The translations under genes and the position numbers were made by a program. The notes beneath the pieces were generated by a model. That model was not told the origin of the DNA and made no database searches. It saw nothing but the letters and a program-made list of their open reading frames with translations. Below are positions 22,883 to 29,835 of a DNA stretch of 64,000 bases, in pieces (position 1 is the first letter of the stretch; the number at the start of each line of letters is the position of its first letter). The stretch lies in IMG/VR virus record IMGVR_UViG_3300047408_000067, positions 1 to 64,000 of that record; one strand, given 5' to 3'. Source of the DNA: a virus.

Positions 22883-23277
22883 GGCAGGTTGCCATCCCGC
22901 TTGTTGCACTCGTCTTCCATCTGCCCGATAAAGGCATCCACTACACCAATCACTGTGGCGGCGGCATTGAGCCACTCGTTTTCGTCTGGGTCTTCGTCGC
23001 CCGTAACCTGCCCCTTGAACAGGTCCTCGGAGCACCCGTCTTCCAGATACTCCAATACGTCCGGAGGTATGACGTCTTCCCATGCTTCCCACCCAACGGT
23101 GCCGTTGAATGTACCAAGCATGACCTTGAACGCCGTGGCCTCAATCCAGCGCCACTGCTCTTCCGTCCATTGGTAGTTGTACTCGACCTTTCCCTTTGCC
23201 AGAGAATTGCTATCCCACTTGGTAGCCTCTGCCAACTCGATGGTCAATGTCAGCTTGCGCGTTGCTGTATCCGTCAC
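22879..23277 (-). CDS. Hypothetical acidic protein, 132 aa
   Basis: GTG start (GTGA overlap). TDTATRKLTLTIELAEATKW, later EDVIPPDVLEYLEDGCSEDL. Acidic, possibly a protein-binding antagonist; unrecognised. Confidence 0.6.
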   Translation of the reverse strand: MTDTATRKLTLTIELAEATKWDSNSLAKGKVEYNYQWTEEQWRWIEATAFKVMLGTFNGTVGWEAWEDVIPPDVLEYLEDGCSEDLFKGQVTGDEDPDENEWLNAAATVIGVVDAFIGQMEDECNKRDGNLP

Positions 23278-23459
23278 TCCAACGTTTCTCCTGGTACGAA
23301 CTCACCCTTTACCCACCGCACAAAGAAACCAGCTTGCTCCATGTACGTTTTCTGAGACTTGGGTGTCATCAGGCTACCTTGCACGGTCTCAATGTACTCT
23401 TGCAGCAGACCCTCAAGCTGCTTGAGCGCCCTTGCGCTCACAACAATTTCCTTGTCCAT
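23274..23459 (-). CDS. Hypothetical helical protein, 61 aa
   Basis: MDKEIVVSARALKQLEGLLQ; AGGAGTGTA ribosome site, leader hairpin CCCC/GGGG. Helical with a Trp-containing C-terminus. Unrecognised. Confidence 0.55.
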   Translation of the reverse strand: MDKEIVVSARALKQLEGLLQEYIETVQGSLMTPKSQKTYMEQAGFFVRWVKGEFVPGETLE

Positions 23460-23495
23460 TACACTCCTAGGCCCCATTGGGGGGTGCCATGCCAA

Positions 23496-23525
23496 AGTAT
23501 AGCATGGCAGACCCTCCCTGGCGTA
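23496..23525 (-). promoter_or_regulatory. Promoter of the 23459-22289 operon
   Basis: Minus strand TACGCC, 18 bp, TATACT, preceded by GGA. Confidence 0.6.
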
Positions 23526-23527
23526 TC

Positions 23528-24061
23528 CTAGATGGCCATCCAAAGGCCAGTGCCGCCAGTGGTCATCTCATTATCCCCGACGTACCCTTCCAGACACGCG
23601 AAGCACAGATACACGAACGGGGCAGTGGTCTCAACCCTGACCAATGTGCTGTCGCACTCGTTGTTGTCTGGAATACTCACCGCCTTGGTGTCGTCCGTTG
23701 GATGCAGGAACTCGATTGCCTTGTACTGGTAGTGGGTCGGTTTTCCACACTCAGCACATTTGTGTGGGTAGTACGGGGAATCTTCCAGGTTGTCTTCCGG
23801 ATACGCCCCTTCCCACCACAAAGTGGTGTCTTTGAGACTGGCTTCCACTGCCTCCAGCACCTTGATGATGCCCGCCCCGTCCAACGTGTCGCTGGCGACT
23901 GGGCACATCCAGTTGCACTCGGGCTGAGTTGGTGGTGAAGTCCAACACTCTAGCCCCGCATCTTGCAGGGCCTTCTGGGCCACTTTGGTCTGCTCGAAAG
24001 TGCCGTTCGTCCAGACCAGGTACACACACCATTTCTTGGTGTCTTGCGTTACTGTTGCCAT
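23528..24061 (-). CDS. Hypothetical protein with central zinc site
   Basis: 177 residues, MATVTQDTKKWCVYLVWTNG. Rossmann-like N-terminus is possible (KVAQKALQDAGLECW), then CAECGKPTHY and, 40 residues later, CFACLEG: a four-Cys zinc site. The ATG is 5 bases after the -10 box, so leaderless translation is predicted. Unrecognised. Confidence 0.6.
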   Translation of the reverse strand: MATVTQDTKKWCVYLVWTNGTFEQTKVAQKALQDAGLECWTSPPTQPECNWMCPVASDTLDGAGIIKVLEAVEASLKDTTLWWEGAYPEDNLEDSPYYPHKCAECGKPTHYQYKAIEFLHPTDDTKAVSIPDNNECDSTLVRVETTAPFVYLCFACLEGYVGDNEMTTGGTGLWMAI

Positions 24062-24066
24062 AGCAA

Positions 24067-24096
24067 AGTATACCACATAGACGGTGTTGTGTGCCT
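24067..24096 (-). promoter_or_regulatory. Leaderless-class promoter of the 23528-24061 gene
   Basis: Minus strand AGGCAC, 18 bp, TATACT; ATGGC begins 5 bases after the -10. Confidence 0.55.
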
Positions 24097-24097
24097 C

Positions 24098-24412
24098 CTA
24101 GCCCTGGAGTTTTGGAGGCTGAAACATGAGGTCTGTGAGTATGCCCTCAAAGGCTTCGGAGATGAAGTCATCCAAGTGCTCGAAACCAGTGCTCTGTACG
24201 AGAGCTTGACGCTCATCGTCGTCCCCCATAGCAAAGGTCTGCTTCTCGTCATCGGACAACTGGCTGGCCTGAGTCTCTGCCAGTTTCAGGGACGGAGTTA
24301 GGAAGAACGGCAGCTCTATGCTGCTGAATAGTTTCATTTGGTTATCTGCGGCCAGATTTTCCATCGTCTGGTACAGATGCGGGTACTCCGCCTTGAAGTC
24401 TTCCAGCGTCAT
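24098..24412 (-). CDS. Hypothetical protein, 104 aa
   Basis: MTLEDFKAEYPHLYQTMENL, helical, acidic. Overlaps the SLOG gene stop. Unrecognised. Confidence 0.6.
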   Translation of the reverse strand: MTLEDFKAEYPHLYQTMENLAADNQMKLFSSIELPFFLTPSLKLAETQASQLSDDEKQTFAMGDDDERQALVQSTGFEHLDDFISEAFEGILTDLMFQPPKLQG

Positions 24413-24843
24413 ACCTTCTCCTTTATCACAGTGCGCTTGCCAGTGCTGTCAATGCCAATGATTGTGGGCACGCCAGCCTTGAGGGCTTGGTTCACCATGT
24501 CTCGGGTGCCCTTGCTCTGGGACAGGTCGTCGTGGAACGCCAGCACAATATCTGGCGCTTCCCTCAACATCTCGCGGTTGCGCAAGGGACCAGCAGCACG
24601 ATGGTACTGGTCCCAATTGGCAGGGTGCGGATGCACCGTGTAGCCAAGACCTAACGCAAGGTCTCCAGCGATTGTGTCCACTCCACGTGCCGCGCCATGC
24701 ACAATCAATGGCGCGTGCATTAGGAAACCCTGGAGGGCGTCTAACACGACGCCACTATGTCCAGGGGTAGTCCAGTTCCGGTCGCCCGTAACCAGGATAG
24801 TAAGCTGCTTCTCAGGCAGTGACTGGGGTTGTCTTTCGACCAA
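24409..24843 (-). CDS. YspA-type SLOG-domain protein (DUF2493-like)
   Basis: 144 residues. The pattern LTILVTGDRNWT, VHGAARGVDTIAGDLALGLG, then HPANWDQYHRAAGPLRNREM matches the YspA/cpYpsA branch of SLOG Rossmann proteins, which bind nucleotides or nucleotide-derived ligands; known roles include signalling in anti-phage systems and base or nucleoside handling. It is encoded between two small helical genes and overlaps both. Could sense or modify a nucleotide in infected cells. Confidence 0.75.
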   Translation of the reverse strand: MVERQPQSLPEKQLTILVTGDRNWTTPGHSGVVLDALQGFLMHAPLIVHGAARGVDTIAGDLALGLGYTVHPHPANWDQYHRAAGPLRNREMLREAPDIVLAFHDDLSQSKGTRDMVNQALKAGVPTIIGIDSTGKRTVIKEKV

Positions 24844-25147
24844 GGCTGCTCTTCCTTTTAGGTGGCTCTACCAGGGCGGCTTTCTCGTGGTAAATGGCCG
24901 TCTCGTACTCCTCGATGGCTTCCGACAGCTCTTCGTTCACGGCCTGAACGTAGCCGCGCATGTAATCCAGTACCTTGACGCTACGACGCGCAATAACACT
25001 GGCTTTGGGCGTAGAACTCAGGTCGTGTTTGATTGCACGTACCAGTTGGTCTACGGCTTTGTGGCGCAGGATAGCCTTAGCCATCCGCGTATAAGCCTCG
25101 TCTCTTGTGGGAGGCGGTGCTTCAGGTGTTTGTGTAGGCTGTGCCAT
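24812..25147 (-). CDS. Hypothetical helical protein, 111 aa
   Basis: MAQPTQTPEAPPPTRDEAYT: Pro-rich start, then a long helix (MRGYVQAVNEELSEAIEEYE) and a basic tail (KRKSSLGRKTTPVTA). ATGGC starts 6 bases after the -10 (leaderless). Overlaps the SLOG gene by 32 bases in the +1 frame. Confidence 0.6.
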   Translation of the reverse strand: MAQPTQTPEAPPPTRDEAYTRMAKAILRHKAVDQLVRAIKHDLSSTPKASVIARRSVKVLDYMRGYVQAVNEELSEAIEEYETAIYHEKAALVEPPKRKSSLGRKTTPVTA

Positions 25148-25153
25148 GTGCAT

Positions 25154-25183
25154 AGTATACCCGTACGAGCGTCTGTAACGCTA
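25154..25183 (-). promoter_or_regulatory. Leaderless-class promoter of the SLOG unit
   Basis: Minus strand TAGCGT, 18 bp, TATACT; ATGGC 6 bases after the -10. Confidence 0.6.
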
Positions 25184-25195
25184 TCCAGGGCACAG

Positions 25196-25222
25196 AAAAG
25201 GGGCTGCATGGTTAGCAGCCCC
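25196..25222 (-). terminator. Rho-independent terminator
   Basis: Minus strand GGGGCTGC/GCAGCCCC, 7-base loop, then TTTTCTG, 20 bases after the 25243 gene. Confidence 0.8.
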
Positions 25223-25242
25223 ATGTGCCTGGAGACGCAGGG

Positions 25243-25536
25243 CTATTCCTCGTCTTCCTCTTCTTCGGTGTCGGCGTCCTCGTCCTCGGTTTCCTCGTCC
25301 TCATCCGGCTCAGGCTCTGGGGCCTTGTACGCCGTGATAAGTTGGCACGGACGGCGGTAGCCCGTCAGCTTGGTGCTGAGACCAAGTAGCACCTGTAGGT
25401 CTGCGACGACCTCACTAGTCCCGTGCTTGGCGAGAAACGCCACGGTGCGTTTCTTCATCAGGGCCTCTGCTTCGGGTGTTTTCCACTCCGGAAGCGGGGC
25501 TTTCTTGGCCTTGACGGCCGTTTTCACTGCTGCCAC
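25243..25536 (-). CDS. Small protein with acidic tail
   Basis: 97 residues (GTG start, AAGGAGTAAGAC upstream): M(V)AAVKTAVKAKKAPLPEWK. A basic N-terminus and folded middle (VVADLQVLLGLSTKLTGYRR) precede an all-acidic tail of about 25 residues (EPEPDEDEETEDEDADTEEE). The acidic tail recurs in four other proteins here; it may mimic DNA or interact with SSB/replisome partners. Leader hairpin GCGCC/GGCGC. Confidence 0.65.
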   Translation of the reverse strand: MAAVKTAVKAKKAPLPEWKTPEAEALMKKRTVAFLAKHGTSEVVADLQVLLGLSTKLTGYRRPCQLITAYKAPEPEPDEDEETEDEDADTEEEEDEE

Positions 25537-25593
25537 GTCTTACTCCTTGCGCCTATGGCGCTTCTATTGGTATGCCTTGCTGCACACCCCTAC

Positions 25594-25623
25594 ATAATAC
25601 TGCCCGCGAGTTCCAACCTGCAA
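25594..25623 (-). promoter_or_regulatory. Promoter of the acidic-tail gene
   Basis: Minus strand TTGCAG, 18 bp, TATTAT, preceded by GGGA. Confidence 0.7.
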
Positions 25624-25647
25624 TCCCAACTGGGATTAGCACTTCTT

Positions 25648-25791
25648 TCAACCTTTCTTCTTGAACTGAACACAGTGTAGGCAGAGCAGATCCCTGCGCA
25701 TACGGCACATCTCTCCAGGGGGTGGCTTGTGACTAACAACAACTCCGCCGCAGTTCGTACAGTAGTGAGTACAGAGACCCGATTGAATCAT
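25648..25791 (-). CDS. Zinc-ribbon protein, 47 aa
   Basis: MIQSGLCTHYCTNCGGVVVS then CRMRRDLLCLHC. Two Cys pairs make a small ribbon; basic C-terminus QFKKKG. Start overlaps the previous stop (TGATG). Confidence 0.55.
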   Translation of the reverse strand: MIQSGLCTHYCTNCGGVVVSHKPPPGEMCRMRRDLLCLHCVQFKKKG

Positions 25792-26030
25792 CAGACGATT
25801 TCCTGTGTGGGAAATTTCTTGATTGTATTCCCGATAAACACACCAGGACTAGGGTGTTTCGCCAGCGTGCAGCACAACCTGGGATGGTAGCTGTCACCCA
25901 ACAGATAGGCGTATGCCTTGCGTCCATCGCGAAAGATCACCACCAGTGCCTTCATCCTGTTGTTGCGACCAATGAACAAGATGTGTGACGGCAGTGAGAT
26001 CACATGCCCATGGACGGCCAGGGCGGTCAT
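25791..26030 (-). CDS. Hypothetical protein, 79 aa
   Basis: MTALAVHGHVISLPSHILFI then ALVVIFRDGRKAYAYLLGDS. No independent ribosome site: the only candidate (GGGAG) lies inside the stem of the terminator at 26033-26075, which ends at the start codon. A later start at MKALVVIFRD is possible. Confidence 0.45.
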   Translation of the reverse strand: MTALAVHGHVISLPSHILFIGRNNRMKALVVIFRDGRKAYAYLLGDSYHPRLCCTLAKHPSPGVFIGNTIKKFPTQEIV

Positions 26031-26032
26031 AG

Positions 26033-26075
26033 AAAAAGGCCCGCTCCCTTGAGGGCACAAAGGAAACGGGCCTTC
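26033..26075 (-). terminator. Rho-independent terminator or attenuator
   Basis: Minus strand AAGGCCCG(TTTCC) ... (GGGAG)CGGGCC followed by TTTTTCT, immediately before the 26030 start. Confidence 0.7.
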
Positions 26076-26100
26076 TCGATGACAGCGGGGATATGGCAAG

Positions 26101-26391
26101 TCACCCTGCTGCTTTGGTAACTATACCACGTTTGTGTTTCGCGGCGTGTAGACATTTGCCTACGATTATCTTCCTTTCCTTCATGAACCTGGACCATACT
26201 ATCACTATTATACGCGCACACGTTGGCGTGTTCCTGCACAACGCCTCAGTTATGGCGCGCTCGTTTGTAAGACCGAAGAACTCTGGTGTACCCCACACCG
26301 TGACAACGTATGGTCGTCTCTCGTTCTGTAACAGGACTCTCCACCCGTGACGCTTGCCATCGTCTGCACGGTAGAGTACGTCTACAATCAT
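26101..26391 (-). CDS. Hypothetical protein, 96 aa
   Basis: MIVDVLYRADDGKRHGWRVL, beta-rich first half, basic C-terminus (KERKIIVGKCLHAAKHKRGI). Unrecognised; second gene after promoter 26685-26714. Confidence 0.6.
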   Translation of the reverse strand: MIVDVLYRADDGKRHGWRVLLQNERRPYVVTVWGTPEFFGLTNERAITEALCRNTPTCARIIVIVWSRFMKERKIIVGKCLHAAKHKRGIVTKAAG

Positions 26392-26402
26392 TTTGCCCTC
26401 AG

Positions 26403-26675
26403 CTAACGCAGTGCGTCTACTTCACTCCAATGCGAGTCTGCCACGTGAATGCCCATCAGCCTCGCTGCACGTACTACTTCGCCCCTACCAACGTCATCTC
26501 TATCGGTGGTCACTACCGCCCCCACGGTTATGCGTAGGTGATAGTTGCCCTCATCTTTGGGCCTGACGGCGAAGTACCTCTCTGTACCTCCTCCTCTTGG
26601 TATCTCATGCCAGACACAGGCTGGCACAATCCTACGTGCCAGCATCATCTTGCTCTTGCCCAGGTAAGTAAACAT
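26403..26675 (-). CDS. Hypothetical basic protein, 90 aa
   Basis: MFTYLGKSKMMLARRIVPAC; the ATG at 26675 is about 3 bases from the predicted transcription start. Alternating strands (YHLRITVGAVVTTDRDDVGR). Unrecognised. Confidence 0.55.
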   Translation of the reverse strand: MFTYLGKSKMMLARRIVPACVWHEIPRGGGTERYFAVRPKDEGNYHLRITVGAVVTTDRDDVGRGEVVRAARLMGIHVADSHWSEVDALR

Positions 26676-26684
26676 ACCTAACAC

Positions 26685-26714
26685 ATACTACAGCTTAGCG
26701 ATGTCTAAATGCAA
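26685..26714 (-). promoter_or_regulatory. Promoter of the 26675-26101 unit
   Basis: Minus strand TTGCAT, 18 bp, TAGTAT. Confidence 0.6.
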
Positions 26715-26724
26715 GTGCCACGAG

Positions 26725-26752
26725 AAAAGGGCAGGGGTGCTATCCCCTGCCC
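26725..26752 (-). terminator. Rho-independent terminator
   Basis: Minus strand GGGCAGGGG/CCCCTGCCC, 6-base loop, then TTTTC. Confidence 0.8.
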
Positions 26753-26764
26753 AACCCCCGCTAG

Positions 26765-27778
26765 TTAGTCGGCGTCCGCGTCCTTGGCTTTCCAGATGCG
26801 GTACGTGCCCGCCTCCTCGTTGTGGCGCATGACCAGGCCCAGGTCGTCGGCGTGGTTGTAAATCCAGCCGATGTTCATGCTGGTGTAGTTCTGGTCCTTC
26901 TCCGACAGCGTGGTCTTGGTCGACTTGGCCCATGCACGGTGCAGGCGCTTCGCTTCCGTAATCACGTTCTCGGGCTTGCCAGCGCCGTCACTGTCGGCCA
27001 GCTCAGCCTTGCTCACCAGTTTCAGCGCCTGATACACGAAGTAGCGCTTGGCACCGATGGTGGACGGGTTACCCCACCCGCTGGTGTCGACCTTCGGCAC
27101 TGCGGCTTTCTTGACCGCGCCGTTGGCCTTCGCCTTGGTTGGGCGTGCCTCTGGCTCGTCCTCTTCCTCGTAGTCCGCAGCCGCACGCTTGGTGCTGGTC
27201 TTGGCCGCGACCTTGGCGACTGCCGCTTTCTTGGCAGGCCGCGTAACCACGACTTCCTCTTCCTCCTCGTCGGGGACTTCGTCCTCGTCGTCCTCATCGT
27301 CCTCGACAACGGGGGCCTTGGCCTTCACTGGCGCGGCTTTCTTGGCAGGCGCAGCGGTGGCTTTCTTGGCGGCGGGGCGCCCGACGACTTCCTCTTCCTC
27401 CTCGTCGTCATCCTCGTCGTCCTCATCATCTTCCTCGTCCTCGTCGTCCTCGTCCTCGACTACGACGCGCTTGGCCGTGGGCTTCGTTGGGGCCTTGGCT
27501 GCGGCTTTCTTGGCTGTGGGCTTGACAACGACTTCTTCCTCCTCGTCGTCCTCCTCATCCTCGTCGCCTTCGTCCTCCCCATCGGTGTCCTCGTCCTCTT
27601 CCTCTGCGTCTTCCTCCTCGTCGGTCTCCTCAGCCGCCCCGCTGGACTGCTCCATTGCTTTGGCGCAATCGGCGTGGTACGGGTCGTCGTCGATAATCAC
27701 TGGCTTGCCCGTGGCGATTGGTTTGTCACACAGCGTGCAAACCACTGGTGTCTTGCTCTTGCTCTTTGCTTCGGCCAT
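26765..27778 (-). CDS. LIM-like zinc finger plus acid/base-repeat protein
   Basis: 337 residues. N-terminal CTLCDKPIATGKPVIIDDDP then YHADC, a LIM/zinc-finger-like unit. Residues 50-225 alternate acidic blocks (DEEDDEEEEVVV, EDEDDEDEEDDEDDED) with Lys/Ala blocks (KKAAAKAPTKPTAKR), like histone H1 tails. A C-terminal domain of about 90 residues (GAKRYFVYQALKLVSKAELA to GLVMRHNEEAGTYRIWKA) looks folded. Probably a nucleic-acid-associated architectural protein; no family assigned. Similar linkers occur at 29019, 47628 and 54348. Confidence 0.65.
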   Translation of the reverse strand: MAEAKSKSKTPVVCTLCDKPIATGKPVIIDDDPYHADCAKAMEQSSGAAEETDEEEDAEEEDEDTDGEDEGDEDEEDDEEEEVVVKPTAKKAAAKAPTKPTAKRVVVEDEDDEDEEDDEDDEDDDEEEEEVVGRPAAKKATAAPAKKAAPVKAKAPVVEDDEDDEDEVPDEEEEEVVVTRPAKKAAVAKVAAKTSTKRAAADYEEEDEPEARPTKAKANGAVKKAAVPKVDTSGWGNPSTIGAKRYFVYQALKLVSKAELADSDGAGKPENVITEAKRLHRAWAKSTKTTLSEKDQNYTSMNIGWIYNHADDLGLVMRHNEEAGTYRIWKAKDADAD

Positions 27779-27794
27779 TAGCCCGCTAAACTCC

Positions 27795-28178
27795 TTAGAA
27801 TGGCTGGTCGTACTTCAGACGCTTTAGTATCTGGCGGTCACGCACCACACCAGCGATGGTGGTACGTAATGTACAGGTAGGAGAACACACCCTCAGCTTT
27901 CCGGCTTTCTTGTGCGCCGCAATCTTAGCCTTACCCGCTACCACTGACGTTGCAAGCTCTTGCGCTCTTGTGCGCATTAGCTCACTACGCATATACAGGG
28001 GGACGGCTTTGCTTGGCACACTACACTTTACCAGCCCAGGCTTCCCTTTGGCAAGGTGGGGCCTGAGCAATGAAGGTGGCTTACTCGCCGCGCTTACGAA
28101 CGCATCGGCGGGTATATACTTGACAATCAAGATGATTGCCACAACTAACAGCAATCCGAGTTTGGCTTCTGTGTCCAC
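27795..28178 (-). CDS. Membrane-anchored protein, 127 aa
   Basis: GTG start directly after the previous stop. N-terminal anchor KLGLLLVVAIILIVKYIPAD, then a basic cytoplasmic or periplasmic domain (KAKIAAHKKAGKLRVCSPTC). Unrecognised. Confidence 0.6.
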   Translation of the reverse strand: MDTEAKLGLLLVVAIILIVKYIPADAFVSAASKPPSLLRPHLAKGKPGLVKCSVPSKAVPLYMRSELMRTRAQELATSVVAGKAKIAAHKKAGKLRVCSPTCTLRTTIAGVVRDRQILKRLKYDQPF

Positions 28179-28478
28179 CTATATCTTCTGCAGTTCTGCC
28201 TCCATTAGCTGGAGGATACCTTCAGCTTCGTATTGGCCGTCGATGTGTCCAAAACTGCGCGTGCTCACCTCGGATAAGATACTCATCATACCAGTGGTTT
28301 CCGACCAGAAATGCGGCCGGTCCTGGTACTCGAGGAACGTGTCAAACGTCGGCCGCAACATTGTATCCACTGTTGCGTATAGCGTAACCACACACTCCAC
28401 GGTATCTACTACCAAGTAGGTGTCGGGGCTATCCTTGCCCTGGTACACCTTCTCACTCGGCTTGCTACCTATATGCAA
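28179..28478 (-). CDS. Hypothetical protein, 99 aa
   Basis: TTG start with a near-perfect AGGAGGTCTAGC upstream: MHIGSKPSEKVYQGKDSPDT. Alpha/beta pattern. The leader carries a GCCCC/GGGGGC hairpin. Unrecognised. Confidence 0.55.
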   Translation of the reverse strand: MHIGSKPSEKVYQGKDSPDTYLVVDTVECVVTLYATVDTMLRPTFDTFLEYQDRPHFWSETTGMMSILSEVSTRSFGHIDGQYEAEGILQLMEAELQKI

Positions 28479-28536
28479 GCTAGACCTCCTATTTACTTGT
28501 TCAAGTGCGCTGCCCCCACTTGGGGCCAACAAAAAC

Positions 28537-28566
28537 AGTATGCCACCAAAGTTATCCGTGCGGCAA
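28537..28566 (-). promoter_or_regulatory. Promoter of the 28478-26765 operon
   Basis: Minus strand TTGCCG, 18 bp, CATACT, preceded by GGGA. Confidence 0.75.
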
Positions 28567-28911
28567 TCCCAGTGGAGCGTCAAAGACGAAGTTCGTTGGG
28601 AACGGCTCAAACCCACCCTGCTCATTATACACCAAAATGACAAAGGGGTACCCCAGTCTTTGGCGTAGAGCCTGAACAGCTACCACGTTGAAGTAGGCAT
28701 GTCCCGTTACCAGGAAGAATATCCTACTGGAAGGCCAGATCCTCTCCACGCTGGCACGTATCTCGGCGGTCACATCTAGTATGTAATCTCGCGTTAGTGG
28801 CCGCCGAGCTAGCATGGATAATGGATAGAGAACTACCTGGTCCTTGAGCCACTCCTCAAGGACCGCCTTATCGTGGTGGTGTGGTGTTGCTGAGACTACC
28901 GTTAGCACCAC
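28552..28911 (-). CDS. Hypothetical alpha/beta protein, 119 aa
   Basis: M(V)VLTVVSATPHHHDKAVLE, then RIFFLVTGHAYFNVVAVQAL and YPFVILVYNEQGGFEPFPTN: alternating strands and helices, Rossmann-like. GTG start at 28911, overlapping the previous gene by 44 bases (+1 frame). Function not recognised; a nucleotide-related role is only a guess. Confidence 0.5.
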   Translation of the reverse strand: MVLTVVSATPHHHDKAVLEEWLKDQVVLYPLSMLARRPLTRDYILDVTAEIRASVERIWPSSRIFFLVTGHAYFNVVAVQALRQRLGYPFVILVYNEQGGFEPFPTNFVFDAPLGLPHG

Positions 28912-29026
28912 TGACCTGCTGTTGGGTCCGTGCTTTCTCCAGCTTCGCTCGCGTACGGTTTGCCTTCGCCATCTGTCGGCCAAGTTTGATCTCCAGCTTC
29001 TCCAGCTTGGAGGTTTGGTCAGCCAC
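28868..29026 (-). CDS. Coiled-coil protein, 52 aa
   Basis: M(V)ADQTSKLEKLEIKLGRQM AKANRTRAKLEK: one heptad-like basic helix, then a Ser/Thr/Pro tail. GTG start with AAGGTGAAAC, overlapping the previous stop. Confidence 0.5.
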   Translation of the reverse strand: MADQTSKLEKLEIKLGRQMAKANRTRAKLEKARTQQQVSGANGSLSNTTPPR

Positions 29027-29489
29027 GTTTCACCTTCTTACGCCGCACAGGCGCGACCTCTTCCTCTTCTTCCTCGTCGTCTTCCTCGACCTCGGCTACC
29101 TCTTCCTCCTCATCATCGTCTGGCTCCTCCTCCTCACGCTTGGTAGCAAACAGCATGAGTACTTCGCCAAGCTCGTCATCATAGTCGGTGACAGCAGTTA
29201 GGTCATACCCGCGCACCCGTAGGGGTTTGCGGACACCCTCGCGGATTTTGACCTTCTCGGTTTTGCTGGCGACAGGGATGACCACTGCTTTCTCGCCCAG
29301 CTCCAGCCTGATAAGCCTGCGCACCAGTTTCTCGTACTCTGGGTTGCGCGACCCAGGCGAGCGCCCCTTTGGCACGTCATCCCTGCGGATGGTGCGGGCA
29401 ACGACAATCAAGCCGTTCTTGGGAGCAGCCTGCTCTGGCTCCTCATCGTCCTCTACAGGACGCCGTTTCTTCCTATGGGCTATGACCAC
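29019..29489 (-). CDS. Protein with acidic C-terminal tail
   Basis: 156 residues. GTG start at 29489 with AAGGAGATAACCAA: M(V)VIAHRKKRRPVEDDEEPE. Folded centre (RLIRLELGEKAVVIPVASKT) and a tail EEEEPDDDEEEEVAEVEEDD followed by basic RRKKVKRG. Leader hairpin TGGCA/TGCCA. One of the acidic-tail set; possible DNA mimic or SSB-like interactor. Confidence 0.55.
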   Translation of the reverse strand: MVIAHRKKRRPVEDDEEPEQAAPKNGLIVVARTIRRDDVPKGRSPGSRNPEYEKLVRRLIRLELGEKAVVIPVASKTEKVKIREGVRKPLRVRGYDLTAVTDYDDELGEVLMLFATKREEEEPDDDEEEEVAEVEEDDEEEEEEVAPVRRKKVKRG

Positions 29490-29527
29490 TTGGTTATCTC
29501 CTTGCTGGCACTTTTTGCCATAAGGCA

Positions 29528-29557
29528 ACTATACAGCAGCAGGCTTCCCATTTGCAA
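29528..29557 (-). promoter_or_regulatory. Promoter of the 29489-28552 unit
   Basis: Minus strand TTGCAA, 18 bp, TATAGT. Confidence 0.7.
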
Positions 29558-29577
29558 GTTGCAGTTTTGCAGTGGAG

Positions 29578-29835
29578 TTAGTAGTCTCTAGGGATCATGC
29601 CAGGAATCTCTTCAGGGTCCTGAGGGCGTTCACGAGCCAGTTCTATTGTGACGGCCCCATCCTTGCGGATGGTAGCAGCATTGCTCATCCTGGTCCACTT
29701 CGTGGTGAGCTTCGAGTACTCGTCTTCACTCACGTAACCGAATATACGTATCGCTTCGATTATAGACAGTACATCGTTCTCAGCACACGCCTGCTGGACC
29801 ATCTTCAAGAACGGAGCTAAACGGTCTCTAGCCAT
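29578..29835 (-). CDS. Hypothetical helical protein, 85 aa
   Basis: MARDRLAPFLKMVQQACAEN, coupled to the TS-fold gene by a 19-base overlap. May act with it. Unrecognised. Confidence 0.55.
   Translation of the reverse strand: MARDRLAPFLKMVQQACAENDVLSIIEAIRIFGYVSEDEYSKLTTKWTRMSNAATIRKDGAVTIELARERPQDPEEIPGMIPRDY

Noticed and set aside
26822-27827. Long plus-strand frames rich in Ser or Leu opposite the acidic protein
   Set aside because: They are the complement of repeated Asp/Glu codons (GAC/GAG) and have no ribosome site.
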